DNA from: a virus
IMG/VR virus record: IMGVR_UViG_3300022680_000119
Location: 1 to 21,633 of that record
Direction: 5' to 3' (one strand)
Length of the DNA: 21,633 nucleotides
Of this stretch, positions 12,138 through 20,456 are shown piece by piece (the first letter of the stretch is position 1; each line of letters begins with the position of its first letter). The position numbers were made by a program, and so were the translations under genes. The notes below the pieces were generated by a model. The model was not told the origin of the DNA. It did not search any database and worked only from the letters and a program-made list of their open reading frames with translations.

Positions 12138-14942
12138 TTATAAAATAAGTTCAAATAATTGACCGCCAACATGCTGTCCAGCTTCTAAATAGTTAAGTTC
12201 ATCGAATCCTTTGAAACCTGCATCGATCGGTAAGCCGTCCCAATCGAATGTAAAATATGTAGCGTCAGGATCAAGATAAAATAGCCCGCGTAATTTTACG
12301 CCTGCTGCCATCAATTGTTCAATAGCTTCTTTTAAATTAAAATTCTGAACAACGTTTGTTCCATTCGTAAAGATATATAATCCTGCTGGATACGCTTCCT
12401 GTAATCGGACGCGCGTTGCATTCGTAAAATCTTTAACGAAGGCGATTAAAACTTCAGCTTCACCGGAAGAACGGTTTATATAAATTCTGAATTTAATAGC
12501 AACGCGGTAATCGTCATCATTTCTTCCGTTCCTTTCTTCACCGACTATCGCGCCGATACCATCCAGTTGCGTACCATTTGCAAAGTCCAGGAAGCGCAGC
12601 TGGAGAAGGTCTGATTCGATGTATTCAACTTCCTGTACTTGATTTAAGAAAACAGAAAGCATTTTAATTAAGTTATTCGGATTTGGATCACTATTTTCAG
12701 GACGCTTTTTCCGGAACTGCGTAATCAGTAAATCAATACCGCGTTCGACATGATTTGAAATAATATTCGAAATAGAAACATCCATTATATGAAATCCGAA
12801 CGTTGCGAGCTTTCCTGAAAATAAAGTCGTAATCATTCCGCCAACGGCTATATCTATCCATTTATTTGGATTTATAGGAAACCAGTTTGGGCATGCTATC
12901 GTTCCATATTCGTACGCGCCTTCACTTGGAATAGAAGCGAAAGCGAGACCTGTCAAATCTACTGCAGGAACGTCGCTTCTTCTTATTCCTGCATGATGCG
13001 CTGGACTCGTATCGTCAATTGCTAAACGATTATTTGCATCTGTATAGAGGAATAATGGATCTGTTTCAAGTTCAGTTGCATCCGGTGCGATCCATACAGT
13101 GTCTTCAGTATAATTATAACCAGCCTGAGAAATATTATGGTCATGCAGAAATTCAGCTAAATTCATACTTGTAAGCGTAATAGTGAAAGTATTTCCTTTT
13201 CCGATATTATTATAAAAGTAAAGTTTTCCAAGAGCGCAATTTAGAATTTCAATATTAAGCTCTACAGCTGTTGTTTGGTTATCAAAAGAATTATTTACGA
13301 TTATAACTTCATTCGAAATAGTAAGCGTATTCTCTCTTATGTACATTGAATAGTCTTTAAAATTTTCAAAGCTATTCCCTATTACACGGATATCCAGTCC
13401 GGTATACCAAAATTCAATAGCCTGATACCAATAACCCATACCGTCAAATTTACAATTTACGACTTCATACGGATCGTAAATACAAGTGTTCCAATCGGCA
13501 TTCGGATTATCTGTAAAAAATGAACAATTGTAAACACCGACCGTTTCAAAAGAACTTGTATCCATATCGATTATAGTTGACTGGGAACTTTCCCCTATAA
13601 TCGATGCACCGTTTCCTTCGAACCAATCATATTCATCCGTCGGTTCGGTAATTTTACCGTATACGTATACAGTCCATAACGCCTCCAATTCATCTATCGA
13701 AGCATTCAAATATAGTCCGTCGAATAGTTCATGAAAATTGGTTGCTGCCTTGGCTCTTGTATCATACGGAAAAGTATTACTTCCAGTAGCTTCAACGTGA
13801 AATTCAAGTGGAACTATATCCCAGATAGCATAAAGAGTAATTACTCCAGAATCTGAAAACGTTAAAAGATCGCTCGGACTGTAATCAGTTCCGGTTCCAT
13901 TCGGTAAAGTATTCCATCTGTTAAAGCTATGACCGTACCAACTTATTGATCCAGCACCGAGAATAGTTGCAGAATCTTCAGCACTGTATAAAGTCGGATC
14001 AACTGGGGCGGAAGAACCTGGCGCGCCGTTATCGTTATATGCGACCTGGTACTGCTCTTTCCATACGTCGTTACGGTCTGTACTTCCAAACCTCCCACCT
14101 ACAGTATACAAAGTATTATTAAGTAATACAGCTTGAGATTGCGTATTCTGATAAGAAGTTACTTGAGTAATTCCTGAAAAGTTTATTCCGTCTGTTGATA
14201 GTGCAACATCGACGTACGCACCAACGTTTGTTCTTCCGCCGATTAATACAAGTTGAGTTGCGGTATCATTTACAACCGCAGTCATATCGTATCTTTGGAA
14301 ACCCATTGAACCTTCATTTACCCAGCTTGTTCCATTATTTATAGAATGCCAGATAGTATTATGTGGTCCAATATTACTATCGTTTCCTCCGTAAATCCAA
14401 AGTTCACCGAGGAAAGAAATCATTGAATGCTGCCGGATATTCGCGCCAAAATCCGATGATTCCAAATCCCAGTCGGTTCCGTTTGAAGAACTCCATACAT
14501 CTGAATAAAACGTTCCTACTCCGCCGCCTGCTGGATTATACCCGCCGCTGATATAAAGTTTATTATTGTGAACGCAATATCCCATTTGATGTCGTGAAGC
14601 CCAGTCCGCGATTCCGGTTTCTTCTATCCAGGTAATTCCGTCTGCAGAACTCCAACAATCATTATAGTACGTACCAAGATCATTGGAACCGCCAAATACA
14701 TAAATCCTTCCGTTAAAGAATAAACAGCCGTGCGCGCCTCTTGATCCCCATCCAGGTGCTGCGGTCAGTAAATCCCATGTTATTCCGTCAGCAGACCTCC
14801 ATACTTCACTATTCGCTACTCCAGAAGCATACCCGCCGGTAAGATACATATATCCATTACCAACGCACATTCTATGGTAATACCGAGCAGAAAATGCTGC
14901 TGGATTTACAAGTTCTGCCCAACGATCAGCTCTGAAATCCAT
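12138..14942 (-). CDS. multidomain tail adhesin: kelch propeller, InlB B-repeat, beta-helix, C-terminal baseplate domain
   Basis: 934 residues. (1) 1-297: six kelch-like blades with GG pairs at 36, 84, 133, 185, 235 and 282, most followed by a DGITW-type turn; a complete beta-propeller. (2) 298-374: an InlB B/Listeria-Bacteroides repeat with its G-x2-F-x2-WNT and final TLYAIW. (3) about 380-680: right-handed beta-helix with repeated N-(C/S)-x-F turns, ending in DPLF ... LAIDDTSPAHHAG as in choice-of-anchor Q proteins. (4) about 735-905: LLITQFRKK, R-x-LDFANG-x-QLDGIG-x-IVG, DDDYR, which matches DUF2612/gpI-like baseplate proteins usually found as a separate gene after baseplate J. No stand-alone version exists in this window, so the adhesin is probably anchored by its C-terminus. 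SD GGAGG. Domains 2-4 called from pattern memory. Confidence 0.85.
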   Translation of the reverse strand: MDFRADRWAELVNPAAFSARYYHRMCVGNGYMYLTGGYASGVANSEVWRSADGITWDLLTAAPGWGSRGAHGCLFFNGRIYVFGGSNDLGTYYNDCWSSADGITWIEETGIADWASRHQMGYCVHNNKLYISGGYNPAGGGVGTFYSDVWSSSNGTDWDLESSDFGANIRQHSMISFLGELWIYGGNDSNIGPHNTIWHSINNGTSWVNEGSMGFQRYDMTAVVNDTATQLVLIGGRTNVGAYVDVALSTDGINFSGITQVTSYQNTQSQAVLLNNTLYTVGGRFGSTDRNDVWKEQYQVAYNDNGAPGSSAPVDPTLYSAEDSATILGAGSISWYGHSFNRWNTLPNGTGTDYSPSDLLTFSDSGVITLYAIWDIVPLEFHVEATGSNTFPYDTRAKAATNFHELFDGLYLNASIDELEALWTVYVYGKITEPTDEYDWFEGNGASIIGESSQSTIIDMDTSSFETVGVYNCSFFTDNPNADWNTCIYDPYEVVNCKFDGMGYWYQAIEFWYTGLDIRVIGNSFENFKDYSMYIRENTLTISNEVIIVNNSFDNQTTAVELNIEILNCALGKLYFYNNIGKGNTFTITLTSMNLAEFLHDHNISQAGYNYTEDTVWIAPDATELETDPLFLYTDANNRLAIDDTSPAHHAGIRRSDVPAVDLTGLAFASIPSEGAYEYGTIACPNWFPINPNKWIDIAVGGMITTLFSGKLATFGFHIMDVSISNIISNHVERGIDLLITQFRKKRPENSDPNPNNLIKMLSVFLNQVQEVEYIESDLLQLRFLDFANGTQLDGIGAIVGEERNGRNDDDYRVAIKFRIYINRSSGEAEVLIAFVKDFTNATRVRLQEAYPAGLYIFTNGTNVVQNFNLKEAIEQLMAAGVKLRGLFYLDPDATYFTFDWDGLPIDAGFKGFDELNYLEAGQHVGGQLFELIL

Positions 14943-14957
14943 TTTTCCTCCTGTAAA

Positions 14958-15920
14958 CTAACTTAATCGAGTTCTACCGGACTGCGCAACATGGACGATA
15001 GTCAACGGTGTAAGGTTATCCCTTTTATAAAAAGTTATATCGCAAGGTCCCGGCGTATCAAGCGCATATCGTCCATTGACGAATGAAGCGACAACTTCAA
15101 AGATATAGTCGTAAGTTACGCCGTCAACAGTAGATGAATTCGGGTAGAAATTCGATATTAAGCCTGTTGAAGGTAACTTCGCGATAATAGCACCGACCGC
15201 TGTCAGTATAGACTGGCTCGTGGCTTCGAGAGCAGCCGAAGCGGCCAGTGAAGCTATATCGGTAAGGATAGAATCAGCTTTTCCGTCTATCACGACGAGA
15301 GCAGCATTTGCGGTATCGACTTTTCCGTCAACAGTTCCGACGTCAGAAATAATCTGCGTTGTATCGGTCTGAACGCCGTCAACTTTACCATCGACCGTTC
15401 CAACGTCGGAAATTATTTGCGTTGTATCAGTTTGAATACTATCAACTTTACCATCGATAACACCGACTTCAGTATCAACAGTATCGATCTTTCCGTCAAT
15501 AGTAGCAAGTTGCGCATCGATCGTGTCCGGATGCGTGCCTGTTACAAGGTCCATTGCGTCACGAGTTTCTGCTGCGGACAGAGTAGGATTCGCGCCGATA
15601 TTCGGATGCATAGCTGAAGCATTTCCATACGTTTCAATAATGATCGTCTGTTCTTCCCATTCGTCTCCTGCCGCATCCTTAAAACGAATCATAATTTGTT
15701 TACAGGTAAGTTCGGCAGCGGATAAACTGATTTTAACTTTCACGCCGCCGCTGGGTGTAACCGTCGGAAGCGTCGTGATATTCGTAAACGCCGCATCGTC
15801 TAAACTGACCTGAACGTCTCCTGCTGCAAGAGTAGGATTGGCCTGCGCATTCCGAGAACCATTCGTGATTAAAATTGTCGAAAGTTCTGCGGCTGTAGCG
15901 TACTTCCTTAATTCGCTCAT
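14958..15920 (-). CDS. tail fibre/connector protein with trimeric coiled-coil repeats
   Basis: 320 residues. Residues 1-100 form a beta-sandwich-like head. A DGK motif at 142, 156, 177, 198 and 212 (spacing 14, 21, 21, 14, all multiples of seven) marks a continuous heptad coiled coil, with the 21-residue unit DGKVD-x2-QTDTTQIISDVG nearly exact twice. The C-terminal ~70 residues are a small beta domain. This is the build of a phage baseplate upper protein or fibre shaft that trimerises. It lies between the repeat-domain protein and the adhesin. SD GGAG. Confidence 0.7.
   Translation of the reverse strand: MSELRKYATAAELSTILITNGSRNAQANPTLAAGDVQVSLDDAAFTNITTLPTVTPSGGVKVKISLSAAELTCKQIMIRFKDAAGDEWEEQTIIIETYGNASAMHPNIGANPTLSAAETRDAMDLVTGTHPDTIDAQLATIDGKIDTVDTEVGVIDGKVDSIQTDTTQIISDVGTVDGKVDGVQTDTTQIISDVGTVDGKVDTANAALVVIDGKADSILTDIASLAASAALEATSQSILTAVGAIIAKLPSTGLISNFYPNSSTVDGVTYDYIFEVVASFVNGRYALDTPGPCDITFYKRDNLTPLTIVHVAQSGRTRLS
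15267..15500 (-). repeat. coiled-coil coding repeats (7-residue phased)
   Basis: Encodes DGK-containing units of 14 and 21 residues. The two near-exact 21-residue units differ mostly at third codon positions in the DNA, so the protein sequence is being held constant. Confidence 0.8.
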
Positions 15921-15935
15921 TTATATCTCCTTTTC

Positions 15936-16994
15936 TTAATTAAGCCCTACATTTATTCCACGTTGTATTCCACGTTGAAAAGTCTTGAATATATCGCTAT
16001 CCGGCGGAACACCTAACCATTCGACGACAAGCGATAAAACCCAGGAATCATTCCAGTTCTGTGCTCGAGTCATACGTACAAGAGTAGAAGATATCTTTTC
16101 AAATGAAAACGCAGCTTCTGCCGCGTGATCATCGCCATTATTCGCCGTACCCCATGTACAATGTATCGATCCACCAAGAAGCAATGTTCGATCAAGATTT
16201 ACAGCAGTAAGTACATGATCATTTGAATAGTTTCCGGAATTAATCGGAAATTCCCCTCTTTGAACATTTACATCATCGGTAGAAATAATATATACCGTCG
16301 CCCTTACTACATTCGTTGACGGATCGAACCTGTAAAATTGAAGGTTCGTTGTTGAAGTAAGAAACCAGGACGGCATATTATGCGTACCAGTAGGAGCAAG
16401 AGATGAGCCCCATGAACCAACGTAAAACGTTTTATCAAGATTTACAGCCGAGATAGTTGCGTTCGTATTATCGCTATTTACGATATGATCATGAACTACC
16501 TGAACAGAAGCATTATCGTATTCGATAACTTGCCATTGTACTTCGACGGTTCCACCGGCGCCATACGCTTTTAATTCAAGATTTGTACTACTCGAAATAT
16601 ATGCCTGCATCGCGTCTTCGGTACTGAACTGAGTACCAAGATTCAGCCAGGTTATAATTGGAAACGATTTCGAAAGGTCTACAGAACTAATTGAAATATT
16701 TTCCGTTGTAGAATTCATATACCGAACACCACGTTGAACAGTTACACCGGAAGTAAATTCAATTACCTGCCAATGAATGGTAACAGCAACGCCGCCAGAA
16801 TAGCGTTTAATTCTAACGGTTGTTGAATTCTCAAGTTGGCAGTTTATCAAGTAATACTGAGGGTCTGCTGAATCAATTCGATAACTAATTTTTACAAATG
16901 CTTTCGTCGTGTCTACAGCAGATATAGTTATAGCTTGACTATTATCTGTCCAACCTGATAAAACTCCTTCTTGTATAGACTTGAAAACGGCCAT
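15936..16994 (-). CDS. structural protein of four tandem ~79-residue beta domains
   Basis: 352 residues, family not recognised. Four units begin with an I-S-A-V-(D/N)-L-x-K-x-F motif at 22, 100, 179 and 260 and end with a strand such as IHWQVIEF (73-80), VQWQVIEY (152-159), TVYIISTD (233-240) and VVEWLGV (323-329). VQRG precedes two of the later units. Strand-turn patterns imply Ig-like or jelly-roll domains in a row. Position in the fibre cluster suggests a decorating or receptor-contacting tail protein. ATG has AGGTGAT; its first base overlaps the upstream stop. Confidence 0.7.
   Translation of the reverse strand: MAVFKSIQEGVLSGWTDNSQAITISAVDTTKAFVKISYRIDSADPQYYLINCQLENSTTVRIKRYSGGVAVTIHWQVIEFTSGVTVQRGVRYMNSTTENISISSVDLSKSFPIITWLNLGTQFSTEDAMQAYISSSTNLELKAYGAGGTVEVQWQVIEYDNASVQVVHDHIVNSDNTNATISAVNLDKTFYVGSWGSSLAPTGTHNMPSWFLTSTTNLQFYRFDPSTNVVRATVYIISTDDVNVQRGEFPINSGNYSNDHVLTAVNLDRTLLLGGSIHCTWGTANNGDDHAAEAAFSFEKISSTLVRMTRAQNWNDSWVLSLVVEWLGVPPDSDIFKTFQRGIQRGINVGLN
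16011..16931 (-). repeat. four tandem ~79-residue coding repeats
   Basis: Units start at residues 22, 100, 179 and 260 (spacing 78, 79, 81). Similarity is clear at the protein level, strongest in the first strand and the Q-V-I-E closing strand, and lost at the DNA level. Confidence 0.75.
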
Positions 16995-17572
16995 TAAATC
17001 ACCTCGTAAATAGTAAGTTCAGCCGGTGCGTCAATTATAAAGCCATTTAATGACTTGGCCGCTGTACCATAAATATTATGAGCACCGCGCGTTCCGCGTA
17101 TATTTTCGGTAGCTGTTCCACTTGAAAGTTCTACCGCCAGCATAACGAATCGATGATCAATGGTACACGCAAAGTATACATAATCATTAAAAGTCGTCAC
17201 CGGCGTTGTTCCGTCGCTTTCGAATAAAGCAACTGTCAAATCCGAATCATCATTATTATCACCCAATATTTCATTTGTCGTAAGGGTAAGTTTAAGAATC
17301 TGCGTTGAATTTAACGGAGTAAAATCAAGGTCTGTTACTTCATCAGAAGTCCAGACAAGATTAAAATCATCCGGATACTTCGAAACCGTTTCTTCTTCCG
17401 CCGTCGGTACTTCGTACGCGGAATAATCGGAAGCTACTCCGCCATAATTCGCGGCAAGAGATTCAAGATACGCCGGAACGCCGCCCTTGATATTCTTCCG
17501 GTAATCGATTTCAACGAATCCGTAACGAGAACCGGCATTCGCCTGATCAGAAATAAGTCCTGCTATATGCAT
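16994..17572 (-). CDS. hypothetical protein following baseplate J
   Basis: 192 residues, not recognised. The slot directly after baseplate J usually holds a gpI or DUF2612-type protein, but I do not see that signature here (it is at the end of the 934-aa adhesin). Instead residues ~70-190 look like a beta-sandwich (TQILKLTLTTNEIL, LTVALFESDGTTPV, HRFVMLAVELSSG). No signal or membrane segment. Probably a baseplate or fibre-attachment component, by position only. SD GGAGG. Confidence 0.65.
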   Translation of the reverse strand: MHIAGLISDQANAGSRYGFVEIDYRKNIKGGVPAYLESLAANYGGVASDYSAYEVPTAEEETVSKYPDDFNLVWTSDEVTDLDFTPLNSTQILKLTLTTNEILGDNNDDSDLTVALFESDGTTPVTTFNDYVYFACTIDHRFVMLAVELSSGTATENIRGTRGAHNIYGTAAKSLNGFIIDAPAELTIYEVI

Positions 17573-17582
17573 TCTTTCCTCC

Positions 17583-19106
17583 TTATGGTGTTACATCATT
17601 AAGAACAATGCGCGTTGTATTGTTTTCGAATACCGCTACAGCTTGAGCAGCGATAATAACATTGGCCTGCACCCAGCTGGGGGAAGGATTGTCCGGCGCG
17701 ACATCTTCCGCCAGGTAAATAGTCGCATCTGTAATACCTGGTACGGAATAAGCTGCGGAAAAGAAACGTTGCCTGATAACATCTTCGCCGATATCGTAAG
17801 CAATTCCAAGCGCGTAAATATTATCACGGATTGTATCTTCTCCGTCTGACGGGAAGGCCTCTTCCGCATCGGTTTTATCATAATCGATACGGACGTATAA
17901 ATAAACAGTTGTTGGTCTCGAAAAACGGATTTCCTGCGGATCGCCATTTGAATCGGTAATAATAACTGTTGTATTTCCATACGTTTGAATCCCTGCGGCT
18001 TTTACTTCCCAAATCTTTTCTGCAATTTCAGTATCGTCTCCGCCTTCGACGACAACTTCAATAGAATGCGGAGGACGACCTGTTGGCGAAGAACCAGGAG
18101 GAATCCATTCGTCAGTACGGTTTTCGATAACGTTTACTTGTACTACATTATCGACTTCCTGACCGACTCTTGCTTTTATCGCTCCGATAGTAGCAGCACC
18201 GGCAATCTGAAGACTTTGAATCCTGCGTGTCCGTAATTCGACATCTGTTTCAGGATCACGACCGGAAACGCCGTCCTCGAAATTCGTAACCGAAGAAAAA
18301 CCGGAAATCGGCGTTTCGATAGTATCAATTGAACCGATAGGAACCGGGAAACTACCGGTATCAACGGCGCGGTAAAGTGCTGGAGAATATAGCTCCGTAT
18401 ATTCCAATCCATCTACCGTTGGAGGTGTTAATAAGATTGAATAGTTCCGGTCTACGGTTAAAGGAATATCGCCGGAAATCCCAATTTCATTTTTAATCGT
18501 AATAGTAAAGAATTCATCTCCTGAATTATATACTGATTCGACTTTACTATTTACGGTTGCGGTTAAATTAATATTAGTTGAAAGATTTTCAGCGATTTCC
18601 GCAAGAGTATTTCCCGACGCAATAAAGTTTACATCGATTCCGTCGATAGTAACCGTATACGTCCCGTCATCGTCTTTCGCGACCGTTACAACGGTTCTAT
18701 GCTGCGTATCGCGAGTAATAACTACTATTCCAGCCTGTTCAAAAATCTTTCCTTGATCAGATTGGCTTACTTTCGTTAAATCCGGAATAATCGTTCCCTG
18801 CGTACCAAGGCACTGGCAAATAACTTCTGACTCTGTTGAAGCAAGGCGAATAATTCCATTTATCTGAGCGACACCGTCAAGCGAAAATCCTGCCGCTGAT
18901 GCAGGATAAAATGAAAAGTAAATATTTTCCGCTTGTTCCCATATTTCAGCAAGATGCCGAGACATAACGCCGATAATCTGACCGAATACCGAATCAGGAG
19001 AAACATTAATTTCTCCAAATTCTTCGCGTAAATCGGTTTCAATTTCGCTTTTAATGTCTTCAAGACGTTTTAAAACGAAGCCGTCATCTGTTAATCCGAA
19101 TGCCAT
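17583..19106 (-). CDS. baseplate J-like wedge protein (Mu gp47/T4 gp6 type)
   Basis: 507 residues. The N-terminus (GFVLKRLEDIKSEIETDLREEFG ... PDSVFGQIIGVMSRHLAEIWE, broken here) and the later SGRDPETDVELRTRR segment near 278-292 are characteristic of the baseplate J family, which builds the wedges that hold the contractile baseplate together. The preceding gene is gp25-like, the normal partner. SD GGAGG before ATG; the stop of the preceding gene abuts it. This gene is a main reason for assigning a contractile tail. Confidence 0.95.
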   Translation of the reverse strand: MAFGLTDDGFVLKRLEDIKSEIETDLREEFGEINVSPDSVFGQIIGVMSRHLAEIWEQAENIYFSFYPASAAGFSLDGVAQINGIIRLASTESEVICQCLGTQGTIIPDLTKVSQSDQGKIFEQAGIVVITRDTQHRTVVTVAKDDDGTYTVTIDGIDVNFIASGNTLAEIAENLSTNINLTATVNSKVESVYNSGDEFFTITIKNEIGISGDIPLTVDRNYSILLTPPTVDGLEYTELYSPALYRAVDTGSFPVPIGSIDTIETPISGFSSVTNFEDGVSGRDPETDVELRTRRIQSLQIAGAATIGAIKARVGQEVDNVVQVNVIENRTDEWIPPGSSPTGRPPHSIEVVVEGGDDTEIAEKIWEVKAAGIQTYGNTTVIITDSNGDPQEIRFSRPTTVYLYVRIDYDKTDAEEAFPSDGEDTIRDNIYALGIAYDIGEDVIRQRFFSAAYSVPGITDATIYLAEDVAPDNPSPSWVQANVIIAAQAVAVFENNTTRIVLNDVTP

Positions 19107-19462
19107 TAAAGTACCTCCGTGATTTCAAGTAATCCAAAAGAAGTATCAACCGTAAAGTTGACGGTTAATTTCCGTAATACCGTATCGAACGATTGAGTAT
19201 ACTCCAGAAGATTAACGACATCCGGTGTATCTAAAATCGTTGCTTTCAACGCTGACGCAACCGTTCCAAGATTCGGATTTTTAATCAGGATTAATTCGTA
19301 ATACTTTACGCCGTATGTTGTATCAAGAAACCATTCAGCATAAAAGAACCAAAGCCTGATCCGGAGCTGTTGCCGTACTCTATCAATTTCCGAAACGAAG
19401 GAAAGGTCATAATTTGTAACTTCAAGATCATGCCGCGTAATATCCAATCGTAAATCTTTCAT
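19106..19462 (-). CDS. gp25-like baseplate wedge protein (Mu gp46/GPW family)
   Basis: 118 residues. The stretch RQQLRIRLWFFYAEWFLDTT with Y-G-x-x-Y-Y-E (about 30-56) fits the gp25/GPW family, where these small proteins interlock with J. Overlaps the previous gene by 4 nt (ATGA) and abuts J. Typical length for the Mu gp46 type is similar. Confidence 0.85.
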   Translation of the reverse strand: MKDLRLDITRHDLEVTNYDLSFVSEIDRVRQQLRIRLWFFYAEWFLDTTYGVKYYELILIKNPNLGTVASALKATILDTPDVVNLLEYTQSFDTVLRKLTVNFTVDTSFGLLEITEVL

Positions 19463-19917
19463 ATAGCCTCTGCTTTATCTTGTCCAGCGTTCGTAATTTC
19501 GAAACGACAGGAACCGTTTACAACTACAGGCGTGCCAGGCGAAGGAGGAGTATATGTAACTGAACAGGAACAATTTCCACTATCACCTTCTATATGAACG
19601 GCATCACCGTTACATTTTACAGTTGTTGAGCCAGCTGGGATGGTAACCGCACCCAGCGTGATCGGAGCGTCTGCTCCGGTTCCACCAGCATATCCTGGCG
19701 ATTTGCAACCAAGTGTCGCTATCATACCGGCGGGAAGTTCTGTCATTTGATTTACAACGACATTATCGCCGTCAGGCGCGTCCGCCGCCGAAGATTCATT
19801 TACAGTTAGATCACTTTCTGTAACGGTAGGAGGAACGCCAATGACTCCTCCAGGAACCATCACTCCAAGTTGAGTAATCGAAATTTCGAAATTTACGTTT
19901 GCGATTGGGCTGCCCAT
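19459..19917 (-). CDS. baseplate/spike-associated protein with five cysteines
   Basis: 152 residues, family uncertain. Cysteines at 71, 102, 116, 118 and 137, glycine/proline-rich loops and short strands. It lies right after the Gp138-like spike and before gp25, where contractile phages often place the spike tip (PAAR-like or metal-binding). The Cys set might bind a metal ion at such a tip. I cannot identify a PAAR motif with confidence. ATG overlaps the spike stop (TAATG). Confidence 0.6.
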   Translation of the reverse strand: MGSPIANVNFEISITQLGVMVPGGVIGVPPTVTESDLTVNESSAADAPDGDNVVVNQMTELPAGMIATLGCKSPGYAGGTGADAPITLGAVTIPAGSTTVKCNGDAVHIEGDSGNCSCSVTYTPPSPGTPVVVNGSCRFEITNAGQDKAEAI

Positions 19918-20456
19918 TATTCCACCGTTAAATTTCCATTGTTAATATCTATCTTTCCGCCATCTGACTTAATGATCGCGCTTCCATTCGTAATCGTAAA
20001 ATCTGATCCATCGGAAGATATCTTTACTTCATCAAAAGCAAGTTCAAGTTCTTCGCCGGAATCGATTGACATTCCCTTACCGAATGCCCAAAGTCCCGGT
20101 ATAGCGATAGCGTCTGAAAGATCGAACTTCCGCCTGTCCTGCGGTTCTACGTCTTGACCGCGAGCCAGCCAGGTCTCGAGTGACCTTTCGGAAAATACTA
20201 ATAAAACCCCGTCCCCTTCTTCTAACGGATACGAGAAGCGAAATCTCGCTGTTCTCGGAAAGACTACAGGCACGGAAACTATTACCGGAAGCGGAATTAC
20301 CGTTCCGTCGGTATAAATACGCTTAATTTGCGGCTTTGCTTCGATTTTCGGCCCGGTCGGGTCGTACTTCGTAACGATCGCCGGAAGCGCGGTATGAATC
20401 CCATTAATTCCGGAAGTAACCGCCTGTTTAATCGCGTCCGTTAAATTTCCGTTCAT
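19917..20456 (-). CDS. baseplate spike protein, Gp138 N-terminal/gpV-like
   Basis: 179 residues. Residues ~20-110 read as the OB-fold of Gp138/gpV spike proteins (LPAIVTKYDPTGPKIEAKP, VVFPRTARFRFSYPLEEGD, VLLVFSERSLETWL). The C-terminal part (~125-179) has short alternating strands (DEVKISSDGSDFTITNGSA) suitable for a triple-stranded beta-helix needle. It forms the membrane-piercing tip on the hub. Overlaps the hub gene by 4 nt (ATGA). No lysozyme domain is fused. Confidence 0.87.
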   Translation of the reverse strand: MNGNLTDAIKQAVTSGINGIHTALPAIVTKYDPTGPKIEAKPQIKRIYTDGTVIPLPVIVSVPVVFPRTARFRFSYPLEEGDGVLLVFSERSLETWLARGQDVEPQDRRKFDLSDAIAIPGLWAFGKGMSIDSGEELELAFDEVKISSDGSDFTITNGSAIIKSDGGKIDINNGNLTVE

